From: NAT127 sp034717695
GTDB taxonomy: Bacteria; Pseudomonadota; Gammaproteobacteria; Pseudomonadales; Porticoccaceae
DNA length: 64,000 nt
Direction of reading: 5' to 3'
Assembly (NCBI GenBank): GCA_034717695.1
Contig: JAYELS010000075.1
Coordinates: 20,600-84,599 of the forward strand
Shown: in pieces, positions 17,156-25,322 of the stretch
Layout: the number at the start of each line of letters is the position of its first letter
Position numbering within the stretch: the stretch's first letter is position 1
The notes under the pieces: generated by a model
What the model was told of the DNA's origin: nothing
Seen by the model: only the letters and a program-made list of their open reading frames with translations
Databases searched by the model: none
Position numbers and translations under genes: made by a program

Positions 17156-18487
17156 ATGACCGAAGAATCCCGCTTGACCGATTTCATTGAACGCTGCGTG
17201 GGCGGCCGGGTTGTCGCCCTGGCGCGCCAGCCCCGCTGGCGCAAGGCCTGGTATTGCACGGTGTCGCGGCACGGCGAGGAGATTCCCCTCTATGTGCGGG
17301 GCGACAAGCAGCTCGACGCCGAGCCCTACCCGGGGCTCGCCCGCGAGGCGGGGATCCTGCGGGCCCTGGCGGCGGGGGGCATCCCGGTGCCCCATGTCCA
17401 CGGTGTGTGCGACGACCCGGAGGCCATCGTCATGGACCGGGTGCCCGGGGAGCGGGATGTCAGCCTCGCCGCCAGCGACGGCGAGCGGCGCCGGGTGGCC
17501 TTCCAGTACATCGAGGCCATGGCCGCCATGCACGGCCTCGACACCGCCCCCTTCGAGGCCCTGGGCATTGCCCGGCCGGCAACCCCGGAGGATCTGGCCC
17601 TGGCCTACGTCAACGCCAACCAGCCCCTCTACGGGCGCACCAAGGCGGGCCCGGAGCCACTGCTGGAGTTCGCCCTCGGCTGGCTGCGCCGCAATGTCCC
17701 CCGGGATCGCCGCGAGGCGTGCTTCATCCACGGCGACGGGGGCCAGTTCCTGTTCGCCGACGGCAATCTCACCGCCCTGCACGATTTCGAGGCGTCCCAT
17801 ATCGGCGATCCCCTGGCGGACCTGGCGTCGCTGCGGGTGCGCCAGCCCACCGAGCCCCTGGGGGCTGACCTCGATGAATTGCTGCGCCACTACCAAGCCA
17901 TCACCGGTCGGGAGATTGACCCCTGGGCCCTCAGCTACCACACCGCCGCGTTCATGGTCACCGCGGTGATGGCCCTGGTGGGGCCCTTGAAGACCCCGGG
18001 CACCAGCCTCCACGGGGAATACCTGGTGTGGGACCTGACCTGTCGCCGGGCGCTGTTGTGGGCCATGGCGGAGTGCATGGGGGTCGCCATCGAGCCCTGC
18101 CCGCCCACGGCGGGGGAGCCCGGCCGCCAGGGCCTCTGGCTCGCGGTGCTGGAGCAGACCCTGGAGCGCCTCGATGCCGACAGCGCTGGCGATCGTCTCG
18201 GCCGCCAGTCGGCGCTGATGGTGGTGGACTGGCTGAAGCAGTGGGATCGCCACGGCGCCGAGCTGGCCCGCCGCGACAGCGAGCGGCTCGCCGCCCTGCT
18301 GGGCTCGGCTCCCGCCAACTGGCGCCAGGGAGAGGCGGACCTGGAGGCCTTGGTGCGCCGCGCGGGGCCCGACCAGGACCTGGCCCTGCTCCACTACTTT
18401 GCCGCCCAGGTGGAGGCCGATGTGATGGTCGCCCGTTCCCTCGGGGCGCGCCTCGAAGGCTACGCCCTGGCCCTGGTTCGCCTTTGA
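17156..18487 (+). CDS. Phosphotransferase family protein (APH-fold kinase)
   Basis: A 443-residue aminoglycoside-phosphotransferase-fold protein. The catalytic segment is FIHGDGGQFLF near residue 194 followed by TALHDFEASHIGDPLADLASL; the second Asp aligns with the metal ligand. The N lobe includes EAIVMDRVPGERDV. The C-terminal 110 residues form an extra helical region seen in larger acyl-CoA-associated family members. The substrate is unknown. The ATG at 17156 is chosen because family similarity starts there; AGGGAG lies 12 bases before, rather far. It converges with the TonB receptor at 18578 across a terminator. Confidence 0.78.
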   Translation: MTEESRLTDFIERCVGGRVVALARQPRWRKAWYCTVSRHGEEIPLYVRGDKQLDAEPYPGLAREAGILRALAAGGIPVPHVHGVCDDPEAIVMDRVPGERDVSLAASDGERRRVAFQYIEAMAAMHGLDTAPFEALGIARPATPEDLALAYVNANQPLYGRTKAGPEPLLEFALGWLRRNVPRDRREACFIHGDGGQFLFADGNLTALHDFEASHIGDPLADLASLRVRQPTEPLGADLDELLRHYQAITGREIDPWALSYHTAAFMVTAVMALVGPLKTPGTSLHGEYLVWDLTCRRALLWAMAECMGVAIEPCPPTAGEPGRQGLWLAVLEQTLERLDADSAGDRLGRQSALMVVDWLKQWDRHGAELARRDSERLAALLGSAPANWRQGEADLEALVRRAGPDQDLALLHYFAAQVEADVMVARSLGARLEGYALALVRL

Positions 18488-18522
18488 CCGCGCCGGGGTA
18501 ACGGGAGGATTCCGGCATCCCC

Positions 18523-18564
18523 AAACAACAGGGCCCGCGGTGGATCCCGCGGGCCCTGTTGTTT
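18523..18564. terminator. Bidirectional intrinsic terminator
   Basis: An 18-base perfect stem: the left arm starts AAACAACAGGGCCC and the right arm ends GGGCCCTGTTGTTT, with a six-base loop. It separates the convergent phosphotransferase (plus) and TonB receptor (minus). Confidence 0.85.
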
Positions 18565-18577
18565 CGCGACCGGCGAT

Positions 18578-21070
18578 TTATTGCCCGTCGCCCCCAAAGC
18601 GCCAGCGCAGTTGCAGGCCGAAGGTACGGGGCTCGTTGTAGGTGCCGGTGAAGAAGCCGATGGCCTTCATCAGGGAGTTGGCCCCCACCAGCCATTCGTC
18701 GTCCAGGGCGTTGCGCACGAACAGGCTGGCGTCCACCGGGTAGCCGAGGGCGTTGGCCCAGTCCAGGCGCAGGTTCAGGTTGTCGTAGCTGGGCTGGTAG
18801 CCGGGCCTCCTGGGCAGCAGTTCGAGACCGGTGTCGTCGAGCCAGACGCCGCTCTGCCGGTAGTACTCGGCATAGAACGCCAGCTGGCCGTGGGCCTGAT
18901 CCATGGGGAAGATATAGCGCGCCCCCAGGGTGCCCTGGTGCTCGGCAACCCCCGGGAAGGGGGAATCCTTGTTGGGCACCTGCTGGCCGAAGATGTCGGT
19001 GGTGAAGCCCGGCCATTCGGTGTACTTGGCGTCGGTCCAGGCGTAGTTGAGGTACAGCTGCACCTGCTCGCTCAACAGGAACTGGTTGTCGATCTCGAGG
19101 CCCGAAATCTCCCCCTTGGCGATATTGTTGATCTGGGTGATCACCCCGCCGCCCGGGACGCCGATGGTCTCGCTGCGCTGGATCTGGTCGTACTCCCCGT
19201 AGAAGGCGGCGGCATTGGTGCGGCCGACGATGCCGCCGAGGCTCCAGTCCGCCTTGATGCCGATCTCCACGTCGTCCAGGGTCTCCGGGTCGAAGGAGTC
19301 CCGGGTGCCGGGAATATTGGCCGCCGCCGAAGTGCCGTTGATGCCGCCGGGCTTGAAGCCCCGGCGGTGGGCGATGTAGAGGAGAACATCGTCGCGCACC
19401 TTGTAGTCGAGGCTCACCGTCCAGCTCGGCGCCGATTCGTCGAACTTGAGGGTGCGGGTGAATGCCCCCACCGAGCGGCCATTGGGGCCGGGCACCAGGG
19501 CGTAGGTGTCCTGCTCGGATTCGCTCTCGGTGCGGCGGTAGCCGAGGGTGAGGCTGAGGCCCTCCAGCAGCACCGCCGAGAGGTCGGTGGTGAGCTGGCC
19601 GAACATGCCCTTCTGGGTGTTGGTGGATTGCGAGGTGTTGGCGAACAGGAAGGTCAGGTTGTCGAGGGGTACCGTGAAGGCGTTGTTGAAGGTGGGGAAC
19701 ACCGGCGGCGGGCCGAAGTTGGATTCCACCTCCTCGAAGTAGTAGCCCAGCAGCCAGTTGTGCTTGCCGCCGATGTCGCCGTGGATCTGGAATTCCTCCA
19801 CCACGTCGTCGCCAAAGTCGGTGCGCTCGTCGCTGGAGATCACCTCCGGGCGCTGGGGGAAGCCCACCAGATCGTGGTTGTTGATCACCACCCCGTGGAA
19901 GAACTGGGTGGCGCCGAACTCCCGGATCACGGCGGATTTACGGTTGCGGGTCACGCTCAGGATGTTCTTGAAGGACACGTCGCCGAGAAAGCCCCACTGG
20001 CCCACGTCCAGGTTGGTGATGTTGATGATCTGCTCGTTGCGGCCCCGCACGTAGTTGTCCACGGCGGTGAGGTTCTTGCGGATGGAGCCGCCACCCTGCA
20101 CCCGCGCCTGTTCCGCCAGCAGGTCGGCCTTGAGGGTGTTGATGCGGCCGGTGCGCTCGGCGAGGCAGGGGGCAAAGCCCGCCCCCGGCGCCGTCAGGTT
20201 GCACAGGAAGGCGGCGGTGCCCCAGCCCGCGCCGGTGCCGGGGGTGGTGTCGAGCAGGGGCAGGGCGAGGTTGGTGTCGAGCAGCACCGCGCCGGTGGCG
20301 CTCTCGTCGATATTGCTGGTTTGCAGCAGGGTGTAGTTGCCGAACCACTCCGCCGGGGTGAAGTTGATGCCGAGCCGGTAGGATTCCCGGTGGCGATCGT
20401 CGAGCCACTCCCCGGTGCTCTGGCTCTGGGTGAAGCCGTCCCGGCGCTGGACGTTGAAGGCGGGGCGGATACTCAGCACGTCGTCGATGACGGGAATGTC
20501 GATGGCGCCGGTGAGCTCCCGGGTGTCCAGGTTGCCGAGCTTGAGGTCGAGAAAGCCCCCCAGCTCGTTCCCCGGCCGCTTCGGGCTGTAGAGCACCGCG
20601 CCCCCGGTGCTGCTGCGCCCGAACAGGGTGCCCTGGGGGCCCTTCAGCACCTGCAGGGATTCGAGATCGAAGAACTGGATATTGGCGCCGGCAAGGCCCA
20701 CGGACTTCAAGGGCACCTCGCTGAAGTACACCACCACCCCCGACGCCGAGCCAAAGGTGGCGCCCTGGCCGCGGATGAAGAAGTCGGGGCTGGTGCGGGT
20801 GGCGGAGCCCTGGCGCACCACCAGTCCGGGGACGTGGAAGGTGAGGTCGTAGGGATTTTCGACGGACTTTTCGCGGATGGCGGCATCGTTGATGGCGGTG
20901 ACCGCCACCGGGACTTCCTGGAGCCGTTCCTCCCGCTTGCGGGCGGTGACGATGATTTCCTCGATCACCGGCTCGGCCTCGGCCCCGCCCGGGGCGATCA
21001 GGCCGGCGGCGGACAGGCCGAGTGGCAGTACCAACAGCTTGGGCAGATGCAATTTCATGGAGACTTTCAT
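18578..21070 (-). CDS. TonB-dependent outer-membrane receptor
   Basis: An 830-residue receptor with a signal peptide (cleavage near GGAEAEP, residue 33), TonB-box-like EEIIVTARKREERLQEVP, plug motif FDLESLQVLKGPQGTLFGRS near residue 140 and a long barrel ending in a TYNEPRTFGLQLRWRF strand. Overall architecture matches the large carbon-source receptors common in aquatic proteobacteria. A ligand cannot be assigned. The ATG at 21070 follows AGGGGG; a second ATG at 21058 is possible. A promoter candidate lies at 21121-21150. The preceding gene on this strand encodes a small Cys-repeat protein. Confidence 0.92.
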   Translation of the reverse strand: MKVSMKLHLPKLLVLPLGLSAAGLIAPGGAEAEPVIEEIIVTARKREERLQEVPVAVTAINDAAIREKSVENPYDLTFHVPGLVVRQGSATRTSPDFFIRGQGATFGSASGVVVYFSEVPLKSVGLAGANIQFFDLESLQVLKGPQGTLFGRSSTGGAVLYSPKRPGNELGGFLDLKLGNLDTRELTGAIDIPVIDDVLSIRPAFNVQRRDGFTQSQSTGEWLDDRHRESYRLGINFTPAEWFGNYTLLQTSNIDESATGAVLLDTNLALPLLDTTPGTGAGWGTAAFLCNLTAPGAGFAPCLAERTGRINTLKADLLAEQARVQGGGSIRKNLTAVDNYVRGRNEQIINITNLDVGQWGFLGDVSFKNILSVTRNRKSAVIREFGATQFFHGVVINNHDLVGFPQRPEVISSDERTDFGDDVVEEFQIHGDIGGKHNWLLGYYFEEVESNFGPPPVFPTFNNAFTVPLDNLTFLFANTSQSTNTQKGMFGQLTTDLSAVLLEGLSLTLGYRRTESESEQDTYALVPGPNGRSVGAFTRTLKFDESAPSWTVSLDYKVRDDVLLYIAHRRGFKPGGINGTSAAANIPGTRDSFDPETLDDVEIGIKADWSLGGIVGRTNAAAFYGEYDQIQRSETIGVPGGGVITQINNIAKGEISGLEIDNQFLLSEQVQLYLNYAWTDAKYTEWPGFTTDIFGQQVPNKDSPFPGVAEHQGTLGARYIFPMDQAHGQLAFYAEYYRQSGVWLDDTGLELLPRRPGYQPSYDNLNLRLDWANALGYPVDASLFVRNALDDEWLVGANSLMKAIGFFTGTYNEPRTFGLQLRWRFGGDGQ

Positions 21071-21120
21071 GGAACCCCCTTGCGCTTATCTGGTTATTGT
21101 CGGACAGGGTTTTACAAAAA

Positions 21121-21150
21121 TTTACATCCGTGTCACAAACCTATAGTCAA
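21121..21150 (-). promoter_or_regulatory. Candidate sigma-70 promoter for the TonB receptor
   Basis: On the minus strand, TTGACT (21150-21145), an 18-base spacer and TGTAAA (21126-21121), about 50 bp before the receptor start. Five of six and about four of six bases match the consensus boxes. Confidence 0.4.
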
Positions 21151-21209
21151 GGTGGAGCCCAAGTGCAAGGCGGCGGCGAAGAATCCCGCCCATCGGCCCT
21201 CTGGCGGGA

Positions 21210-21467
21210 TCAGAAGCGGGCGAGGCAGCGGTTGCGCTCGTCCCGGTCGCGGATGCTGTGGCAGCGGCTTTTGTGCTTTTGGGTCGTCGCCAGGCACTGG
21301 TTGCGGCTGTCCGCGTCGCGGATGGCGTGGCAGCGGGAGGGCTGGTGCTTTGCCGTGGCGAGGCAGTGGTTGCGCTTGTCCGCATCCTTGATGGCGTGGC
21401 AGCGGGAGGCGTCGGCGCCTGCGAGGACGGGCAGCAGGCACAACAGCAGGATGAGGGGCAGGCGCAT
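21210..21467 (-). CDS. Small exported protein of three cysteine repeats
   Basis: An 85-residue protein: a signal peptide (about 1-20, LPLILLLCLLPVLAGADA) followed by three tandem copies of a 21-23-residue unit SRCHAIxDADxRNxCLA. Each unit has two cysteines 13 residues apart, suiting one disulfide per repeat or metal/heme binding. No enzyme motif is present. I do not recognise a named family; similar repeat peptides occur in proteobacterial genomes as hypothetical proteins. It lies between a phosphotransferase and a TonB receptor on the same strand. The repeat structure and signal peptide support a real gene despite its size. Confidence 0.7.
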   Translation of the reverse strand: MRLPLILLLCLLPVLAGADASRCHAIKDADKRNHCLATAKHQPSRCHAIRDADSRNQCLATTQKHKSRCHSIRDRDERNRCLARF

Positions 21468-21543
21468 CGGAGGGGCTCGGCAGTGATGGGGCTGTTCAGG
21501 CCACGGTAATCGACAACACCGCGCCTGAACAGACCCCCTTCGA

Positions 21544-22671
21544 TCAGGCGCCGTTCAGGGCCCAGCTGTCGTAATCCGCCGCCGCCGAGAAGAAGCGCTC
21601 GTTCATGTGCAGGCCCTTCTGGCCCCAGGCGTCGAGGTTCACCACCCAGGCCTGAACCCCGTAGATGACCCAGCGGCGGGTCAGCTCCCAGATCTCGTCG
21701 AGGCTCGGCACCCCGGTGGCGCCGGTCTTGATGAGTTCCTCCCGGTAGATGGCGAGGAGATCCCGGTGGTGCCTGCGGCGGTCCTCGACGGACATCATGC
21801 CCACCAGGAAGTAGGTGAGATCCCGCCAGGGGCGGCCGCGACGCACCAGCTGGAAATCCATCCACATGCGCTCGCCGCTGGGCAGCACGTAGGTGTTGCC
21901 CTGGTGGCAGTCCCCGAGGATGACGCAGTAGGGTGCCTCGAAGGCGCGCTCGAAGGCGGTGAGATTGTCGTAGGCGGTGTGGAGAATTTCAGGCTTCTCC
22001 AGGAAGCTCGCCGGGGCGATGGCGCGGAACTCGGGGTTGGCGAGGTTCTGGGGAAGCCAGCGCCACATGATGCGCAGCTGGTCGTAATCCACCGGCACAT
22101 CCATGGAGGTGGGCAGCCAGGGGGCCGCGTCGGGGGTGATCAGGGGACTGTCCCAAAGCCCGCCGTGGAGGCGCGCCACATCCCGCACCGCCAGCCGCAG
22201 CTGGTCGAGGGTGTTCACGTCCATGCTGGTGCCGAAACGGCCGCCCCGGTCGCTCAGATCCTCGAGGACGATGATGCCCTCCCCGGAGCCGTTGTCGTCC
22301 CAGTCGGCGTAATAGCATTTCGCTGTGGGCACGATCAGCTTTTCGGTGAGGAAGTGGTAGCAACGGGCCTCCAGGGCGCAGATATCCACGTTGTCGAAGT
22401 CGCCGGACCAGTTGGTCTTGATCACCAGTTTGCCGGGCAGGCCGGCGGCGCGCCCCACGGCATTCCAGGTCACGTCCACCATCACCTTGGTGGTGTGGCT
22501 GTCCAGCACCCGGGTGATGTCGAGGGATTCCGCCACGAGCCCGGGGTACTTGTTGGCCATCAGTTCGCCGAGCCATTTGGCGTCGGGACGGAAGCGGCCC
22601 TTGGGCAGCGGGGTGGAACGGCTCGGATAGGGGCGGGGCACGACCAGTGGATCGATGTCGCTGGCTTGCAT
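21544..22671 (-). CDS. Ecdysteroid-kinase-like phosphotransferase (CHK-type)
   Basis: A 375-residue kinase-fold protein with LVIKTNWSGDFDNV (ATP-site Lys region, near residue 85), EGIIVLEDL, the catalytic YCVILGDCHQGNTYVLPSGE near residue 250 (Gly for His in HGD) and MWMDFQLVRRGRPWRDLTYF as metal-binding segment. This arrangement resembles the bacterial relatives of insect ecdysteroid kinases (DUF1679/CHK), which phosphorylate steroid or other hydroxyls. It is clearly paralogous to the protein at 50516: both share the NWSG, the (Y/F)ADWDD, and the GRPWRDLTYFLVG-type segments. Substrate unknown; a hydroxylated cyclic compound is plausible. Confidence 0.75.
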   Translation of the reverse strand: MQASDIDPLVVPRPYPSRSTPLPKGRFRPDAKWLGELMANKYPGLVAESLDITRVLDSHTTKVMVDVTWNAVGRAAGLPGKLVIKTNWSGDFDNVDICALEARCYHFLTEKLIVPTAKCYYADWDDNGSGEGIIVLEDLSDRGGRFGTSMDVNTLDQLRLAVRDVARLHGGLWDSPLITPDAAPWLPTSMDVPVDYDQLRIMWRWLPQNLANPEFRAIAPASFLEKPEILHTAYDNLTAFERAFEAPYCVILGDCHQGNTYVLPSGERMWMDFQLVRRGRPWRDLTYFLVGMMSVEDRRRHHRDLLAIYREELIKTGATGVPSLDEIWELTRRWVIYGVQAWVVNLDAWGQKGLHMNERFFSAAADYDSWALNGA

Positions 22672-22971
22672 GGTGGATTCTCCTCAAACGCCGTGCCGCG
22701 GCGGGGCCGTGCGATGGTTGTGGGGGTGGCGACCGGGGGTGGCCGGACCGTGGGCTGGGTGTTTTTTAATACATTTGAATTACAAAATTACCAGTCCGGC
22801 CCCTCGCCGTCAATCATTGCGCAAGACCCGCGATTTTACCCGGGTTAAAACGATCGATCCGTCCAGGGCCCTTCCCCACCCGCCGGGTGACTGTGGCGGG
22901 GCCCCTGGCCGCTTGCGGCCGGTGGCTGTGATCCGGGACGACCCGCGCCGTTGAGCGCCCGCCGGCACGCC
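22672..22971. other. 300-bp non-coding gap with an AT-rich island and a palindrome
   Basis: No convincing gene. The AT-rich part (22769-22793), in otherwise GC-rich DNA, is the likely promoter of the kinase-like gene on the minus strand, though no strong boxes stand out. At 22834-22850 there is an imperfect palindrome, TTTTA-CCCGGG-TTAAAA. The rest is GC-rich and featureless. Confidence 0.4.
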
Positions 22972-25149
22972 TCAGAATCGGTAGCGCACCCCCAGATCCA
23001 GGGATCGGCCGCGACCGGGCAGGGGCTCGAACGGGCCGCTGGTGCCCTCCGCCCGCCAGGCGGCGATGCTGACACCGCCGAGGGGCAGGTCGTACTGCTC
23101 ATTCAGCAGATTGGTCACAGCCAGGGTCAGCTGGACGCGGCGCCACTGGTAGGCGGTGCCGGCGTTGAGCAGGGTGTGGCTGGCGGTGCGGGGTTCGGCC
23201 CTCAGGGCGTCGACCCGGGTCTTGGCGTCGGTCCAGTGCAGTTCGAGGTTGTGGGTCCAGGCCCCCAGGGTCTGCTCCACGGCGATGCGCAGGTTGAGGG
23301 GTTGAATGTGGTAGAGATCGCCGCCACCGGCGCGCTCGCCCCGGGTGTGGCCGGCAAAGCCCTTGAACAGGCCGCGACCCCAGCGGCCGTTGTTCCACAG
23401 CTCGCGGTCCACGAACAGCTCCAGGCCGTAAAAGCGCGCGTCCCGGTTGGCGAACTGCAGCTTGGGGCGGGTGAGGGTCGCCACGTTGCGGGGGTTGAAG
23501 GTGCCAATCGGGTTGACGTCGATGTAGTCGGTCACGTAGGTGGCGTAGGGGCTCAGGGTGAGCTGCCAGGGGCGCGGGCCGGCCCCTTGCCAGGTCAGGC
23601 TGGCGCCGAGGGTGTGGGCCACCTCGGGCTTCAGGTCGATGTCCCCCAGGTAGGCATTGCCGTCGCCGAACCAGCCCACCATGGTCATCGCCATGGTGCC
23701 CCGGCCCCAGGAATAGCGCTCGTAGAGGTTCGGGGAGCGGGTCTTGCGGGCGAAACCGAATTCGTGGCGGCGGTTGGCGTCCGGCTCGAAGCGGGCCAGC
23801 AGGGTCAGGTCGAGGTTGTGGTCGATCTGTTCCCGGTCCCGGGCGTTGAAGGCCCGGGCGGCCTCGGCGTCGGGATTGGCCATCGCCATGCCCGTGTTCA
23901 TTCCTGTGTTCATGCCCATGGCGGCGGCGCCGCTGTTGTAGGGCGCCACGTCCCCGGTGTCGCTGTGGACCCGCTCGTAGCGCAGGCCCGCCAGGGTGGT
24001 CCAGCGGCTGCCGGGGCGGTACTCCGCCTCGCCGTAGAGGGCGAGGCGGTCCCGCTCGCCGTCGTTGATGTTGATGTAGTCGCCGGGGCCCATCATGGCG
24101 GAGCCGCGCACCGCCGGCCAGCGGTCGTCAAGGCTGAAGCCGTGGTACTCGTGGCCGAGCCGCAGGGTCAGGTCCTCCGCCAGGGGCAGGGTGGCGGCGA
24201 GGTGGTAGCCGAGGTCCTCCCCCTCGGTGAGCATCGGCATGACGCCGGTTTTCTCGTCGCTGAAAAAGCCCATCTCGTGGTCGACGCCCTGCCAGTACAG
24301 CCGGGTATCGAGCTCGCCCCAGGCAAGGTCGCGGCGGTAGTGGATGTTGAGGGCATCGCTCCGGTTGCCCACCATGTCCATGTACTGGTTGGCAAAGCCC
24401 TGGTAGGGGATGTCCTGGTGGCTGAACTTGACGACCAGCTCCTCGGCGTCGCCCCGAAGGCCCAGGGTCAGGGCGTGGTTCTCGGCGCGGTAGAGGGTGT
24501 CGAGCACCTTGTCGCCGTTGCCGTCCCGGTAGCTTTCCGACTCATCCCGGGCGCCGTCGTAGGCGAGGCTCCAGCGCTCCCCGGCGAGGCCGGCGTTGGC
24601 GGCGATACCGCTGCCGTGGCCGTTGCTCCGCGACAGGGCCGCGAGGGCCCCGGACTGGCGCAGCCCTTCGCCGGCACCGGCGTAGAGGGGCGCGGGGGAG
24701 TCCAGGGCGATGGTGCCGCCGATGCTGTCGCCGCCGAGGCTCACCGGGGTGATGCCCGCCATCACCTCCACCGCGCCGACGCGGCTGGCATCCAGGTAGG
24801 AGAGGGCGGGGTTCATATGGTTGGCGCAGGCGGAGGTGGTGGTGGCGCCGTCCACCAGCACCTTGATGCGGTCGTCGTTGAGGCCGCGGATCACCGGCAG
24901 GGCGGAGACGCCCCCGGCGGATTGCAGGGCCACCCCCTTGCCCTGCAACAGCTGTGCCGCATCCCCGGTGGCGGGGGGCCGCCCGTCGGCGTGGGCGGAG
25001 ACGATCACCTGCTCCATGGCGGGCTTGCCAGGGAGGGATTGCCCCAATACCGGGCTTGCGCAGAGGGCGAGGGCAATCGCCAGGGGCAGGGGCGCGGGGC
25101 CCGCCATGGCCTTGGGTGTGTCGATGCCGTGCCTGCCGCGATTCGCCAT
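22972..25149 (-). CDS. TonB-dependent receptor, probably copper-type (OprC/NosA-like)
   Basis: A 725-residue receptor with signal peptide (about 15-40), TonB-box-like MEQVIVSAHAD, and the plug segment ATTTSACANHMNPALSYLDA near 130-145. A CxNxM-type motif in this position is the hallmark of the OprC/NosA copper receptors. Met-rich stretches (AAAMGMNTGMNTGMAMAN near 430; GTMAMTMVGWFGDG) strengthen a soft-metal role. The barrel ends in LDLGVRYRF with the terminal Phe. The ATG at 25149 has AAGGGG upstream; the longer frame would include the palindrome at 25207. Metal identity is inferred from motifs. Confidence 0.82.
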   Translation of the reverse strand: MANRGRHGIDTPKAMAGPAPLPLAIALALCASPVLGQSLPGKPAMEQVIVSAHADGRPPATGDAAQLLQGKGVALQSAGGVSALPVIRGLNDDRIKVLVDGATTTSACANHMNPALSYLDASRVGAVEVMAGITPVSLGGDSIGGTIALDSPAPLYAGAGEGLRQSGALAALSRSNGHGSGIAANAGLAGERWSLAYDGARDESESYRDGNGDKVLDTLYRAENHALTLGLRGDAEELVVKFSHQDIPYQGFANQYMDMVGNRSDALNIHYRRDLAWGELDTRLYWQGVDHEMGFFSDEKTGVMPMLTEGEDLGYHLAATLPLAEDLTLRLGHEYHGFSLDDRWPAVRGSAMMGPGDYININDGERDRLALYGEAEYRPGSRWTTLAGLRYERVHSDTGDVAPYNSGAAAMGMNTGMNTGMAMANPDAEAARAFNARDREQIDHNLDLTLLARFEPDANRRHEFGFARKTRSPNLYERYSWGRGTMAMTMVGWFGDGNAYLGDIDLKPEVAHTLGASLTWQGAGPRPWQLTLSPYATYVTDYIDVNPIGTFNPRNVATLTRPKLQFANRDARFYGLELFVDRELWNNGRWGRGLFKGFAGHTRGERAGGGDLYHIQPLNLRIAVEQTLGAWTHNLELHWTDAKTRVDALRAEPRTASHTLLNAGTAYQWRRVQLTLAVTNLLNEQYDLPLGGVSIAAWRAEGTSGPFEPLPGRGRSLDLGVRYRF

Positions 25150-25206
25150 GGTGGATCCCCTTTGTGATGACGGCGGGGATTCTAGCGATCCGGCGTTGGA
25201 GGGGAA

Positions 25207-25223
25207 TGCGACATAATGTCGCA
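25207..25223. promoter_or_regulatory. Perfect 17-bp palindrome upstream of the copper-type receptor
   Basis: TGCGACAT-A-ATGTCGCA, a perfect inverted repeat about 58 bp upstream of the receptor start and 100 bp upstream of the divergent HD-GYP gene. It looks like the binding site of a dimeric metal- or redox-responsive repressor. I cannot name the regulator. Confidence 0.6.
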
Positions 25224-25322
25224 CCTCGGCCATCGTGGGAGGTAATAACAGTGTATTGGTGGGGTTTTTGCGGCCCCGTCTATATACTCGATGGCACCCC
25301 GTTCTCCCACCGACCGTGCCCC

